NCBI GenBank assembly: GCA_914767715.1
Contig: OU612067.1
Span: 31,592,162 to 31,656,161 of the forward strand
Direction of reading: 5' to 3'
DNA: 64,000 nt
From: Membranipora membranacea
Taxonomy: Eukaryota; Bryozoa; Gymnolaemata; Cheilostomatida; Membraniporidae
Shown: positions 1 through 12,700 of the stretch, piece by piece
Position numbering within the stretch: the first letter of the stretch is position 1
Layout of the letters: each line of letters begins with the position of its first letter
The notes under the pieces: model-generated
Database searches by the model: none
What the model was told of the DNA's origin: nothing
Seen by the model: only the letters and a program-made list of their open reading frames with translations
Made by a program: the position numbers and the translations under genes

Positions 1-122
1 CTCCTTCACACCCATAGGTCAATGAGAGACTAGGTTATGACATGGTTTAAAACAAAATCAACAATTAATCAACATCATCCACTATAACCGCTCATCTAGG
101 ATCTGAAGCGTTACTAATCACC

Positions 123-806
123 CTTAAAGGGATAATACACTTCTGATCTCTGTTTGGTAGCCAATGGAGCACAGAAAAATTTATGTACATACATAAACTC
201 CTTATTTGTATTTCAAAACCCCTTGTTCTGCTCAAAAGTGCATTCTAAATTGTAGTTGTGCATCTCCAACAAGAAATAAGACAACTAACAGAATTTCTTG
301 CGATCTGAAAAAAGCTGATTTTGTGAGCAGTTGTGTGCTCCTACCTCTTGGTTGGTGATTCAATTGTACAGATACTCAGAGTGCGCATGTGCAATAATGA
401 TGGCCTTTGGACTTTAGCTTGTTATTTTCTAACAGCCCAGCTTTACACTTTTATTATCACATCCTGTTATGGTAGTAAAAGTGTTAAGCTGGGCTGTTAG
501 AAAATAACAAGCTAAAGTCCAAAGGTCATCATTATTGCACATGCGCACTCTGAGTATCTGTACAATTGAATCACCAACCAAGAGGTAGGAGCACACAACT
601 GCTCACAAAATCAGCTTTTTTCAGATCGCAAGAAATTCTGTTAGTTGTCTTATTTCTTGTTGGAGATGCACAACTACAATTTAGAATGCACATTTGAGCA
701 GAACAAGGGGTTTTGAATTACAAATAAGGAGTTTATGTATGTACATACATTTTTCTGTGCTCCATTGGCTGCCAAACAGAGATCAGAAGTGTATTATCAC
801 TTTAAG
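123..806. mobile_element. Palindromic foldback (MITE-like) element
   Basis: Two arms of about 340 bp are near-perfect reverse complements around a centre near position 464. The left end reads cttaaagggataatac (123-138) and the right end gtattatcactttaag (791-806). No coding capacity is seen, so this looks like a non-autonomous DNA transposon or foldback element. No clear target-site duplication was found. It ends 58 bases before the KRTCAP2 start codon, so it occupies the proximal promoter or 5' UTR region of that gene. Confidence 0.9.
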
Positions 807-864
807 TAGACACCGAGATATGAAATAATATTAAAGTTAAGTCCTCTCTGTTTTATTTCCAGCC

Positions 865-2414
865 ATGTCTAGTTCCCTATCGCTCGTTATCTCGCTTTCT
901 CTATGTGTCGTCATATTCGGCGGCATGCAGATGTTTAAAGCTGAGATTGTCAGCAACGAATGGAAGACCATCGCTGGAGGATTTCTTGGATCGTGGCTCT
1001 TTATATTCAGCCTTACAGTAAGTTGTGAATTTGGCATTGATATATTGTAGGGGACAAATATAACATTCATATTTGTATGACTACCGAAATTGGAGTTGTG
1101 ATACTTACATCAATGAGTAGATAACTCTAATTATGTGTATAATATGATCAGGGAGGGTGGGATTATATTTGTATATATTATTTTCTCAAATCCATCCTCT
1201 TTAATTTGATGTTTGTCTCAATAGTGTGTACACAGATTTATTATGATTATTAACTGGTTGAATCATTTGCAATGATGATCTGTTTCAGGCAGTGAACAAT
1301 CTCGAGAACACAGTATTTGGAGAGGGATTCCAATCTCAGTTATTCCCCGATGGTGAGTGACGAAGGGCACATTGAAATGATTGGTAGCACAAATCTTTTT
1401 TTTTTGTGCATCACGTTCTCTTCACTTGTTTTCCAGTTTTTTTTTGTTTTTTTTCCCAGTAGTAGCAGTAAAATGGTCTTGGTAAGCTTTAAGTGCCGTG
1501 TCAACTCAATATGATTTAAGTTAAATATGAAAACAAGTTTGCTTTTCGAAAGAGTTCATTTGGACAACAGAAGACATTTGCCTGTTTTGGCATTTCGTCT
1601 GAAGTAATGTAATTTCATGTGTAAATGAAGAATTGGTACAAAGTTTAGATTCAGGTGTAACAGAATACTTTAGTTATTTAGCGTATAGATTGTATATTTG
1701 CTCAATGAGTGATATCTCCTCTCCTATTTTACAGTGGTATTCTGTATGGGACTTTCTTTGTTCACCTGCTCTCTGGTGCACAGAGTCTGTGTCACAACAT
1801 GGTCAGTTCATTATTTATTAGAAAAAGATTTGTCATGTATGTCAACTGCCTGCTTCTCATGAACTTGATCAGTCAAAATTGCTATTTTTAACATATTATT
1901 GCAAGGCATATTATTGCAAGGCATATAAACGACAGAAATGATTAAAATACTAAAATAGAAAATATACCAGCCTATCTGCCAGGTGGTCTGGTACAAACCT
2001 TGGACGTACGCGGTCTAGTTCATGTTTATCTACATGTACTTGTGTATTTAGACATGTAATTGTACATGTATATCTAACATGCAAACAGAGTACATGAACA
2101 TGCATGTATGTCATGCGAAATCAAATAGTTTTATTTAAGGAGGGTCAAATGGAATATGTGAGTGTTTACAGCTAATAACAGGTTGTTTATGAAAAGATTA
2201 TCAAATATCTTTCCGTCCTTCAACTCCCAGCTATAAAGCTAAGAGAAGATAACTCTCCTTATTATTAATCAAATCATTTTGTTGATTTTGTAGTTTGATA
2301 TTTTCACTGATAGCTCTTTATTATATGAATGCACTATCAGGTGAAAAATACAGCAATGCTGCTGTGGCTCAATCGGCAGCGTCCACACCAGCGGGTAAGC
2401 GCAAGAAACACTAA
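865..2414 (+). CDS. KRTCAP2: KRTCAP2 homologue, oligosaccharyltransferase complex subunit (4 exons)
   Basis: Joined exons 865-1017, 1289-1352, 1735-1801 and 2294-2414 give 134 residues, close to the 136 of the human protein. The match to the family runs the full length: GGMQMF near the start, EWKTIAGGFLGSWLFIFSLT, then AVNNLENTVFGEGFQ, the HRVCVTTC block and a basic C-terminal GKRKKH. In animals KRTCAP2 is a small ER membrane subunit of the STT3A-type oligosaccharyltransferase, linking it to the translocon for co-translational N-glycosylation. Hydrophobic stretches lie at about residues 1-22, 38-52 and 73-105. All junctions use GT-AG and phases agree. The start is the first ATG, matching the family N-terminus. 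A poly(A) signal AATAAA lies at 2775-2780. Confidence 0.95.
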
Positions 2415-3775
2415 ACTTCATCATCGTAAGCTGCAGCACAATCAGCTGGTGGTGATCAATTCCTGCCTCTTGTACAAAACCGTCAATAAGTACGTTTTAT
2501 GGTTCAAACTCTATGCACTCTGAGTTAGGTATCTGCAAAATTTATGTCTTTTTCAATGAAAATTCCTGTTTATGTATATTTCATGCTGACGTCTTGAATA
2601 CACGACTTGAAGCTATAAAAAGCACAATTCAAAGGCTTCTATCAAATTTTTTTCACTGCTTTTAGACATAGCTTGATTTTCTCTGTCCTTTTCTGCTCCT
2701 CAACTAAAACCTAAAACCGTTAGTCTGTTTGACATAGCTTATAATGAATTTAGAACTTGTATAGATTTCCTTCAAATAAACATTGCCTGCTCTGAACTAT
2801 ATACATATCTTGTTATTGCCTGTATTGTAGTGAGGACACCCAGTATAATACATCCGTAATTAGCTCTATTCTGGTCTAAACCAGCTGCGTTTGTTGGTTG
2901 GGTGGTACTTGATCTTACACCAGCGCTGATACCAATATACCAATCACATTCTATATAAATGCTGCCGCTTTGTTGGGTTTGGTCGTGATATGATGACCTT
3001 TGCCACTTTGATGATAATTGTCCTTACATTAGTAAGGCAATGATTGCATTGGAATGTGGTTGTCTATTCTAAGTGTTTCTCTTGCGGTGGTTTAACTGAA
3101 CAGGAAATCATGGCAAACCGATTGTTTAGTATTTCAGTACATTCTGCTGGATGAGCCATCACTTTTTTATCCTAACAATTTATGGGTCTTGGCACTGTTG
3201 CAACAACTTTCATCCATTTGATGTAGACAGGTACCCTTGTTATGCGGGCTGGAATTTTATATATGGGATTGACTAAACATATTTTGGCATCCTTCTGTTG
3301 AGCAGTGACTGTATTTATACTGTTACATTCATTAGTGTTGTGGCATATACTGGCATGTTAATAGAGCGCATTTACTGTTCATTGTGTCTTGATACTGAGT
3401 AGAGCAAGGTGGTTGTTATTGCATTTTTATATTTTTATATTGCTGTGTGTTTTTTTGGGTTTACACCGCTGTCTAAACGGCAATAGTTGATTGAGTTAAT
3501 TAATTAACATGATCGCAGCTCATTGGACGCTCACAGCTGCCGTCTATCGGGGTATTAATTGCGGGGCGTTTAATCTTCAGCTCATTTCACAAGCATAGCA
3601 ACCTGAAGACACACTGATACACAGCTCTGCATAGTCTGTCTCTACACCTGATATATATCGAGGTTATCTGTGTTCCAAAGTGCTGAAGTTTGTTTGGATA
3701 TAAGAAGTTTTTTGAAAGTTGGTGGGCAGTCGAGTAGCCTATTATTTGCGCGAGGACATTTACTACATATCGAAC
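2415..3775. other. Intergenic: KRTCAP2 3' UTR and promoter side of the D8C-mucin gene
   Basis: No coding exon is recognised. The first 370 bases are probably KRTCAP2 3' UTR, ending at the AATAAA at 2775-2780. The rest is AT-rich and leads to the start codon at 3776. Confidence 0.5.
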
Positions 3776-6700
3776 ATGGATGTATCTCGGAAACTTTTCT
3801 GTTGCAGTTTTCTCTTAATTGCTCTTCTTCTTACAGGTGAGTGAAAATAATAATTGTAGATATTATATTAATTTAGTTTTTTTGCATCATACTTTAATTG
3901 GAATGTAAACGTTCCCTTATTTGTGTTTAGTGAGAAAGCAGTGTGAATGGAGTAAGGAGTTGGCCTTGTTGAAGGTTGCGGACTGACCCCTTAATTTTTT
4001 TGGGGGGAATGGTAGGCTTTGTGGGCCATTCACAACTATAAGTCCAGTAAATACATAAGAGACGAAAGGTTTATCAATTGAAGTTTACCATATGCCATAC
4101 AAAACTTGAGAACACCCGTATATTGACAACGGTGGATCTTAAAACCCTGAGAAGTTAAATTTATCCAGTTTAAAGTCCAGTTAATGTTGATTTTCATTAG
4201 ATCCAAGAAGTTTTAAGAGCTTCATTTCTCCCCTATCTCATTGCAGTGATGCATTGGGTATGCTTGCTAACTAAACCTTTGATAGCACAACATATACATG
4301 TATACTGAGTTCTCAGCACCATTTTATCCCCACCACCACCACCCCCATAGATGTACCCAACTGCCCCTCTGTAGTTTTGCAAGATACGAACCTTGGGACT
4401 TGTCTTGTGCTTCATACAAACATACTTGTATAATCAGGTAGTATAAATTGAATACTGTTTTCGATAATTCGATGATGGCGAACAGAATGAAGAATTTTCA
4501 CTATGGTTACAGTTTGCTTTGTAAGAGGAAACCAAAACCATTTCATTCGCTGTACCCATCCTCTGGAAACAATCACACTGTAGCAAAGAAAATTGTCAAA
4601 GTAGTAGCTGAATATGCTTACTGTTATGACATATTTTAGTATCTTAGCCCAGTTGACCAAAGAGTCATTAAAATGTGCTATTAATGTGGGCTCGGTGGTC
4701 AGCAGGAAGGTCTAACAAGAGACTAAAGGTGTAATATTCATAGTCTCTAAGCTAGCTAGACTATGACTATTGCTCCTTGGGCCAATAACTCATGACTTTA
4801 TAACCGATGACTTTATAAGTATCTTATTGTAAATAGGTCAATGTCAGCCGCTACTTTTCATTCAAATTATCTCTTTTTGGTATCAAGTTCCATTAAGTAA
4901 CACTTCAGCGCTTTACTGCCACCCATATCACCTGAGGCTGCTTGTCACGTCAATTACTTTACGTATTGAGATTTTTAGCATGTGTTTAGAGGTAGGTGTG
5001 CTGCGGGCATGAAATTAAACCTTCATTCCTGCACATTGCTGGCATTCCTTTGTCATCAAATAATCTGCCGCTGTCATCTTTTGTTATTACTAAACTTCTT
5101 CTCTGTTCAAGCAAGGCCAGTAGTGTTTTAATGTCCTCACAACTGCTGTAACAACTGCTAGATTTCAGCTTCAACAAGTTGACCTGGATAGCAACGCAGA
5201 TTGACAATTCTCCCCCAGTGAATAAAAAAGCGCAAGCACTTTCAATAAAGTGTCCTCTCTCTAGATTTTTACTCTGTGATAGCATAACATTAATAGGGCA
5301 CCAAGAACACCCCTGCACCTTGGTGGAATCATCAACATCACTTAACTTAGCAGATTTACTTATCCTTTACTCAATCTTCTAATCTTTCTAAATTGTGGCT
5401 GGTGTTTGGGTGTTGTTCGATTTTTTACTAAATTCTGACATCCTCGAGTCAATAAATGTAAAATCCAATCCAATTCCTTGTTCCATTTTACCCGCCCAAC
5501 AACTTCAAACAGAATAAACAGCTCCTCCCAGAAATTAAATCACCCTCAAGGTTTGAGACAGTTATGCCTCAGTCCTTACTTACAGTCATAATGTAGTGAC
5601 TAATCTGCCCCAAGCAGAGCAGATGATGATGAATCTTGTATGACATTTGTTTGCATTTATTTGTATTAGTCTGAAAGAAGTACATTGTTTCATCATTAGT
5701 TTTGTTGATTATACAATTAGTCGCAGCCTAATTACAAACACATTTTTTTGTACAATCACACAAAATTTGATGCCTTTAGCGCTGAATAAAGACCTTGATT
5801 AACCTCAGGATTGTAGCGTAACTAATCTGCTCACGTACCTGGCAAGGAGCTGTCCACAGCTGAAAGAAAACTGATTGTTTCCCATAGTAGTAGATTAGTA
5901 TTTTTTGGGCCAAATATACATGGGGAAGCATTAACATAAATCATTAGCAGCTTCCTCTCAAACGCTTATGAGATCGGTTTTCTAACTTTTTCGATTCTTA
6001 TTCCTCACAGGGTCTATAGCTCAGGACTCAACAAACTACACAGAAACCGCCTCGTTATGTGAGTACTTAAACAGTGAATTACTGAAATTTTTGCACACAA
6101 AAATTATTGCATATTCAGTCACAGAACTTACTACCAGAAAAATTCAGATCCGATTCTGCTAGTATTCTGATCTGTGAATAAATGGAGATAAAAATTTTTC
6201 CTGTTTATGACAAAAAGAGGGACGCAAGTTGCTTGGAGTCCTCGTGCTGAGAGTGTGATACATCCTTGTAAACTAGAATGCATCCTAGAGGTGAGGCCAT
6301 GGTGGACTTCCTAATCATAAGTGTGCAGCAAGCTGCCAGAAACTGAAACAGGCACTAATCGGCCATTGGCAGTGACACTTTGATCTAAGCCAATAGGTCA
6401 TTTTAGTGAGGACCTGCACTTTGCTGACACATATATAGAAATGCAAATTCGGTTCATTTGATATCTTTGTCAACTGTGTGTTATGGTCAGCCATCATCCT
6501 TTATTTCCAGAGTGGATAAATTATCCCTACATGATACTAGATCAAGTTTGATCCATTTTGCCCGTATTGGAGTTGCCCCCTCTACTGAAACACCGAATGC
6601 AAAAAAGGTGTTTTTTTGCCTTCGGCGTGTCAGTAGAGGGGGCAACTCCAATAACTCTATATTATTGCATTTTGCCGCAAACTTCCATTTTGAGATGTAA

Positions 6701-9700
6701 ACCATGAGCTAAATGGTGATTGCAAGTCGTCAGTATTTGGAATGATTATCGAAATCTTTTATACATTCTCTCGCTACAAACAGGGGGAGAAGAAAATAAC
6801 TCCACTGAGACAGAGAACCAGGTAATCACTACTATACCAACCGACCAAACAACCACCGCAGGTGAGACAACTCAAAATAGAATATCATCAATAAAGGCAT
6901 AGTCTGAGACTCTTGCCCGCATCTGACGGCCCCCCGGGGGCAAAGGCGCAGTGTGAAATTGTTTTAGCTGTCTAACAATAGTAATACTAGTGCTTAAACT
7001 ACTCTTACATGTAACAAAATACCACTTCCAAGATATGCTGACTTGTTTCTGGCATCAATTCGTAACCGCCTTGAAATCCTCCACTGAGCATAACTACTTT
7101 TATACCCACATTCCTTGCTGCAAATGGCATATTCTATATGTCTGATAAAAAAAACTTTACCTGCCCAATTGCCATGAAGTAGCATTGGATGCTAGCATCG
7201 ATATCAAACTTCATGCAAAGGGAACCATTAGATATTTTATATATACATCTATCATTTGTCATCTACAATCCTTTTTGAAAATGTTTTTACATGCATTGAC
7301 ATTGATATTAACAAGCCTAAGTAATCTAGCATCAGGAAGGGTGGGGAGGGAGCTTGTACCCACCCTTCCTGATAGCATAGTTATATGACTGTGACACTTG
7401 CTGATATTCGATATTCTAGATCCGACTACAGAAAGCACCACTGAGGTAACAACGGCTGGAGGAGATAACTCTACAACATCTTCACAAACTGTAGTGTCAC
7501 AAGAATCTGTGGTGGCTAATGCTACACAACCAGGTCCGAAACAAGGAATTATTTAATCATTCATGGTATTTGGAATTTTAAATTAAAATTTAAAAGGCGA
7601 GCCTGTCATCGTACTCTGCAAAACAGTGCACAGCATTTCTTTGATATATATTAGTTTCTACTTTTAAGGGTAATGTTTTCATGTTGAGACCCAAAATCTT
7701 GACTAATGATACAAGGTTTTACATGACAGATGAACAAGAAGGTCATTAACAAAAATCTTACAGGAAATGGAGAGTTGGCCCCTCTTGCTCCAGGTGATTC
7801 AGTTATTCTTATTGTATATTATCGATTTAGGGTTCATCATTATCACATTATGCAGTAGTAATATAATAAAACACAAATAATAATTTATTCTATCTTTTTA
7901 GCTCTCTCAACCAGTGAAGAGGCAACTGTAAAGCAGCCGACTTCACAACCAGAAACGACCACATCAGGACAGGCAACCCCCACCACCACAGACTCTCACA
8001 GTTCACATAGAGTATGCGGTGTACCGGGTAGGTAAATCTATGACTTTTTGATAAATCATTGTTCCAAACAATTTTTTCAAAGCGTCATACATAAATAAAC
8101 TTGATTATTATTATTATTATTACCTACAGAAAGGGCAGGGGAGATCCTGTCACACTGTGGATGTGTGCTGATGAACGAGAAGAATTTTGTTGTTGATTTT
8201 TTGGCTGCTTCACTTTGTGTCAGTCACGGATATTTTCAGAACTGTCTGCGCACAATATCAGTAGATTTCACAGTAGCATAGGTCACTATTTTGCTGTTCA
8301 GATTGTAATCAACATAGCGCATAATAGAAATCACTGATCTCATAAATTGATAATGGTAACAGAAACTTACACAATGTATTATCTTGTTATTTTTTAACGC
8401 AGACCTATACTTTGTGTCATAAAACACAAGGAATTTAGTTATCACCAGCATCGCAAATGTGCTCGGAAAAAAACTGCTAGCAACAACAAACTGTTCATCA
8501 CACCCAGTTCATCACAACATTTTGTATCATGAGGCTGCTAGGGAGGGATGTCTCAAACAATTTGAGCTGAGATCATAAGCTAAGCTCAGATGATCTGAAG
8601 GGGGAAATAAGGCATCCACTTCCTGATATGCAATATGTAGAAATGGGAGAATGATAATGATAATGAAAGTGAAATGATCGCTTCTCTACAAATAGTCAAC
8701 TCATTAGACTACTCTGGAATTTTGATGACTGTTTGGGTGGAGTTGGCAAAGAGTATTCAAACATATATTTCTATTATAGGCCTACTGATATCACCTACAA
8801 CTTCCTTATGACTAGGCTGAAAATTGACAACGCTCCTTTTAGAAATACACACCCAGTTTGATGTATAATGTATGAACCAGCCATTTCCTGCCTTTAAATA
8901 GAATGTAGAACAATTACAAGACAAATTTAGCATCAATTGCCACTATATTGAAGGGAGATAGCTCACCATGTTGCTCGCCTGCAAAGGCTAAAGTCATAGT
9001 GCAATGTCTTGCGTTGAACCTTGATTTTTAGGTCAAATCAATCTTTGGGGTGGAGTAAACCGAAGTAGACATAAACATTAAGTATAATACCCAGCTCGTC
9101 ATATAACAGACATGATCAGGGAAATCATACCTAAGGGCACATAACCTTTGAGATGCCACAGCGAACATCAAAGCAATCTTTGATGTAACAGGTTGTAATG
9201 GGGTACCATAAAAAAGTCATCAGATTTGAATGAAACAAAAAACAACTAGATCTTGGCTGCACTGAAATATCAATAGCAAGCGTCCAGATTTCATATTGAG
9301 CGATATCTTGATCAGCAGAATTAGTAGCCTGGGTAGGCTGACTGGGTTGGCCTGCTCGAGCTACAGAATTAGGCAGAGCTGGAAATTTTTGGTTATATAA
9401 CTTTATTGGCATATATATAATTTTTTGAGAATTTTTTTTCAAAAGTGTCATTAATTAGACACAAAAAAGGGTTAGAGAAAGAATGGTTATGGATTGTTGT
9501 AGCATGTAATATATTGAAGTAAGGCTTTCTTGAATAAATCCGTTTGGAGATGCTGCGTGACGTAGGTAGAATAAATACATAATTTTGAACAGATGGGTCA
9601 ATGCAAAGGTTGGTCGTAGAAATACCTTTATATAATGTGCACCACAACACTATATCTTGAAGAATTGAGTCATGAAAAGAAATTAATTTTTGTATAACAC

Positions 9701-12700
9701 ACTTTCAGAGGAGGATATAGATGCTGAATCTCCATGTCATTATAATAAACACGAGACCTACTCAAGACCAGAGAACGATGGAGGCAGAGGCAATGTACCC
9801 GTTAATCAGTGGGTGGTATTCACCGACCAGTCTGAGGAAAGCTGTCTAAGAATTCCTATGCAAACGCCTGGAAACTGCTTTGCGGTGAGTACTTGTAGTC
9901 TATGATAGAACCCGACTAGTCAGCTTTGATGGGCTTATTCAAGTTTGAAGGGTAATACCAACCAAATAACAAAGCTTGTTAGGATTGGCTAGCACCGCAT
10001 TATTATTGACTGCCGTAATAATTTCAAAGAATGTTTTCCATTAGGAGTAAAAAAAGAGTAAAAAACACCGGTAGAAGACAAAACACGCCTCTCTAATGAT
10101 AATTGTGTTTTAAGGACAGTTGGATTCGGCTCAATGTTAATTAGTGACCTATCACTGTCAAACAAGACTGACCTTGTGATCATCACCATTTGGTGGACAA
10201 TGTATGGTAATAGTATTTCAAAGAGAACCAGAACATATTGTGTCGCTTCTCCCATGTTTATTCATTCATTCATTCATCGTTTATTACAGTCTCATATTTG
10301 AGAAATATTTTGTTTTCGCTGAGCAATAAAATTTATGGTGTAAACATTAAAAAGTTTTGGTCTGGTTGGTTTTAAAAATTGAAAAAAAAAACAACAAATA
10401 AACAGTAAGAATTATCACTAGTTGGCTAAAAAAGTATACTATTTAACTTCCGCACACAGAGGGATTGGAAGCAGTCAGTTCGTATGTTTACCCTCGCTTT
10501 GATTGCTCTGTATCGACCAGACGGAAGTTTATCGAATATAAATACTGGGTCAGCGTGGTCAGTAGCTACCAGTGTGAGGCATCTTGTTCTCATCACTCTT
10601 TCGTATATTGCCTCGATGGTGTCAAACTTGCAGCTACCTAGATATCTTCTTAACAATACATAATGTGTGTGTGTAACATTATATATTGGAAGTCTATCGA
10701 CTTTTTAAAATATTTTCTGCATCAAGTGGAAAAATGACAATGATATGTGACTCTTTGTCTTTTTTTCCCTTAAGAATGGCAAAGTTTTGTGATTTATAAG
10801 CAATAACACATAAAACTGTTTGAGCTTTCATTAATTGTTGTCGTCAGGCAGGTGCTATTGTTTTAATATACTTTAGAAATACCCAGAAAATATGCGATCA
10901 CTATCGATTCAATCCTCAAATAATCGAACATTATAATTTTCTATTGTAGACTGGCTCGTGTGGCAGTGACTCTCCCTTCTATCTCACAGGCAGTTCTCTT
11001 CCTGAAGAAAATGAATCTGCTACTGTAGTTTTTTGCAATACTGATCGTACGCAGGGCAGCAAAATATATTTGTGCTGTCAACAGAAAATTAATGTGACTG
11101 TTCATCACTGTCCGGGTGGATATTTTGTGTACAAATTGGAGAAGCAGCTTCAGATAGATGGAAACATCTGTTTATCTAAAACAGATAGTACGTTGATTTT
11201 GAAATTCTACTTGAATTTGGAAATCTGGTAAAGTGCATTTTGTGTGTATCTTGGCATCCTCTGAACTATTACAATGTAGTTGTCCACTCTCCCATAAAAG
11301 GTGTCACGACTCCCATCTGCTGAACTTTGCTCGGTCTGCTATTTAAATGAAAGCACTTTCTGCTCATTGGTGACATATACTAGGTTTGCTACAGAGGAGA
11401 ATTCTTGTTGGTTGTTGCCTTGCAAGATTATCACTGGGTTACTGCGGTGTGTAGTCACAAATGTGTTGGCTCTGATCAGATTGGTTGTTGGATTGTGATC
11501 AGACACTCAGAGTCAGAACAATGGCTACAAATGGGATTTCTGCTTTCCTTCTAGAGACATTCTATAAGTCAGTCAAAAACAAACAACAGCTGGAAGAATA
11601 TGAAGATTTAAATGAGGAAGAAAAAGAGAACGTGGTTACTCTAGTGATTGGATTCGTGGATGCTGAGATGTTCAAGGTAAGGTTATTACTTGGAATTTTA
11701 TTTCGATGTCATAGGTTTGTTTAAAAATTATTTTGAATAACAGCGCTGTTATTTAGTCTGACAACATAGCAGAATCTGTTAGGTATATTATCATGTTATA
11801 CGGTAAATCTTAATGATGATTTTAGCTTAATATGTTTTCTGTAGATGAAAATGGCTGATGTCGAGGAAGTGTTAGCAGAGAAGCTCAAAGATGCAGGAGT
11901 CTTATCGACTGATAGGTATGTAAGATTCCACACTGTGGAGGAAGGGTTATCACTCATTGGTTGCCTTACACCAAGCCAATATTTTCGTTCTGATCTGATT
12001 GGTCGCTTTGCCAGCCAATCAGAGGCAACTCATTGGCTACCTACACCCATTGATATGAATTCATATAAAAATGGTAAAATACACAGTATGGCGATTTGTG
12101 AGGAAATTACATCAGTATATAACTTTGTGTCAGTCTAGCTAAAATTCTGGAAGCTTTAATGTATGCATTCACTGACATCCCAGCTCTCAGTAACAACCTT
12201 TAAAATCTCAGGCATGGTACTTGACAAATTTTCGGCTGTAGCATTACTGAATTTTTGGACCAATCAAAGATGAGAAATTGTTTCTAGCAATCATCCATAA
12301 ATTGTCATATGCTTGTTCATGTTTAGATACGTTCCCTTAATCCATAAATACATATCAGTGTTTACACCATCTGTACTGATTGTCTCTTTTTAAAAATGGA
12401 ACTATGCGAGTAACTCATCAGCCATCAACTAAGCAAAACTAGATTTTTTTCTTTCTGATGTCAAAAAGTTTCCGTGTTTGTTTATATTGCCAAATTAAAA
12501 TGTCACCTCTCTACTTAGAGCGATAACATCTGTCATTCTGATGATGCAAAACTAAATTCAAAATTGTGTAAACACTTTTCCAGGAAGAAGCGTGCAGCTG
12601 GACATAGCTCTGGTATACGTGTGGTCACTCTGTATGGATTTCCTACTATTAACGAAGAGGAGAAAGAAGCTACATATGTCATCACTGTACATACGGGTAT

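Noticed and set aside
9131-10656. Several minus-strand open frames of 70-106 codons within the D8C-mucin gene
   Set aside because: They lack recognisable domains, overlap introns or exons of the plus-strand gene, and have no supporting splice structure.
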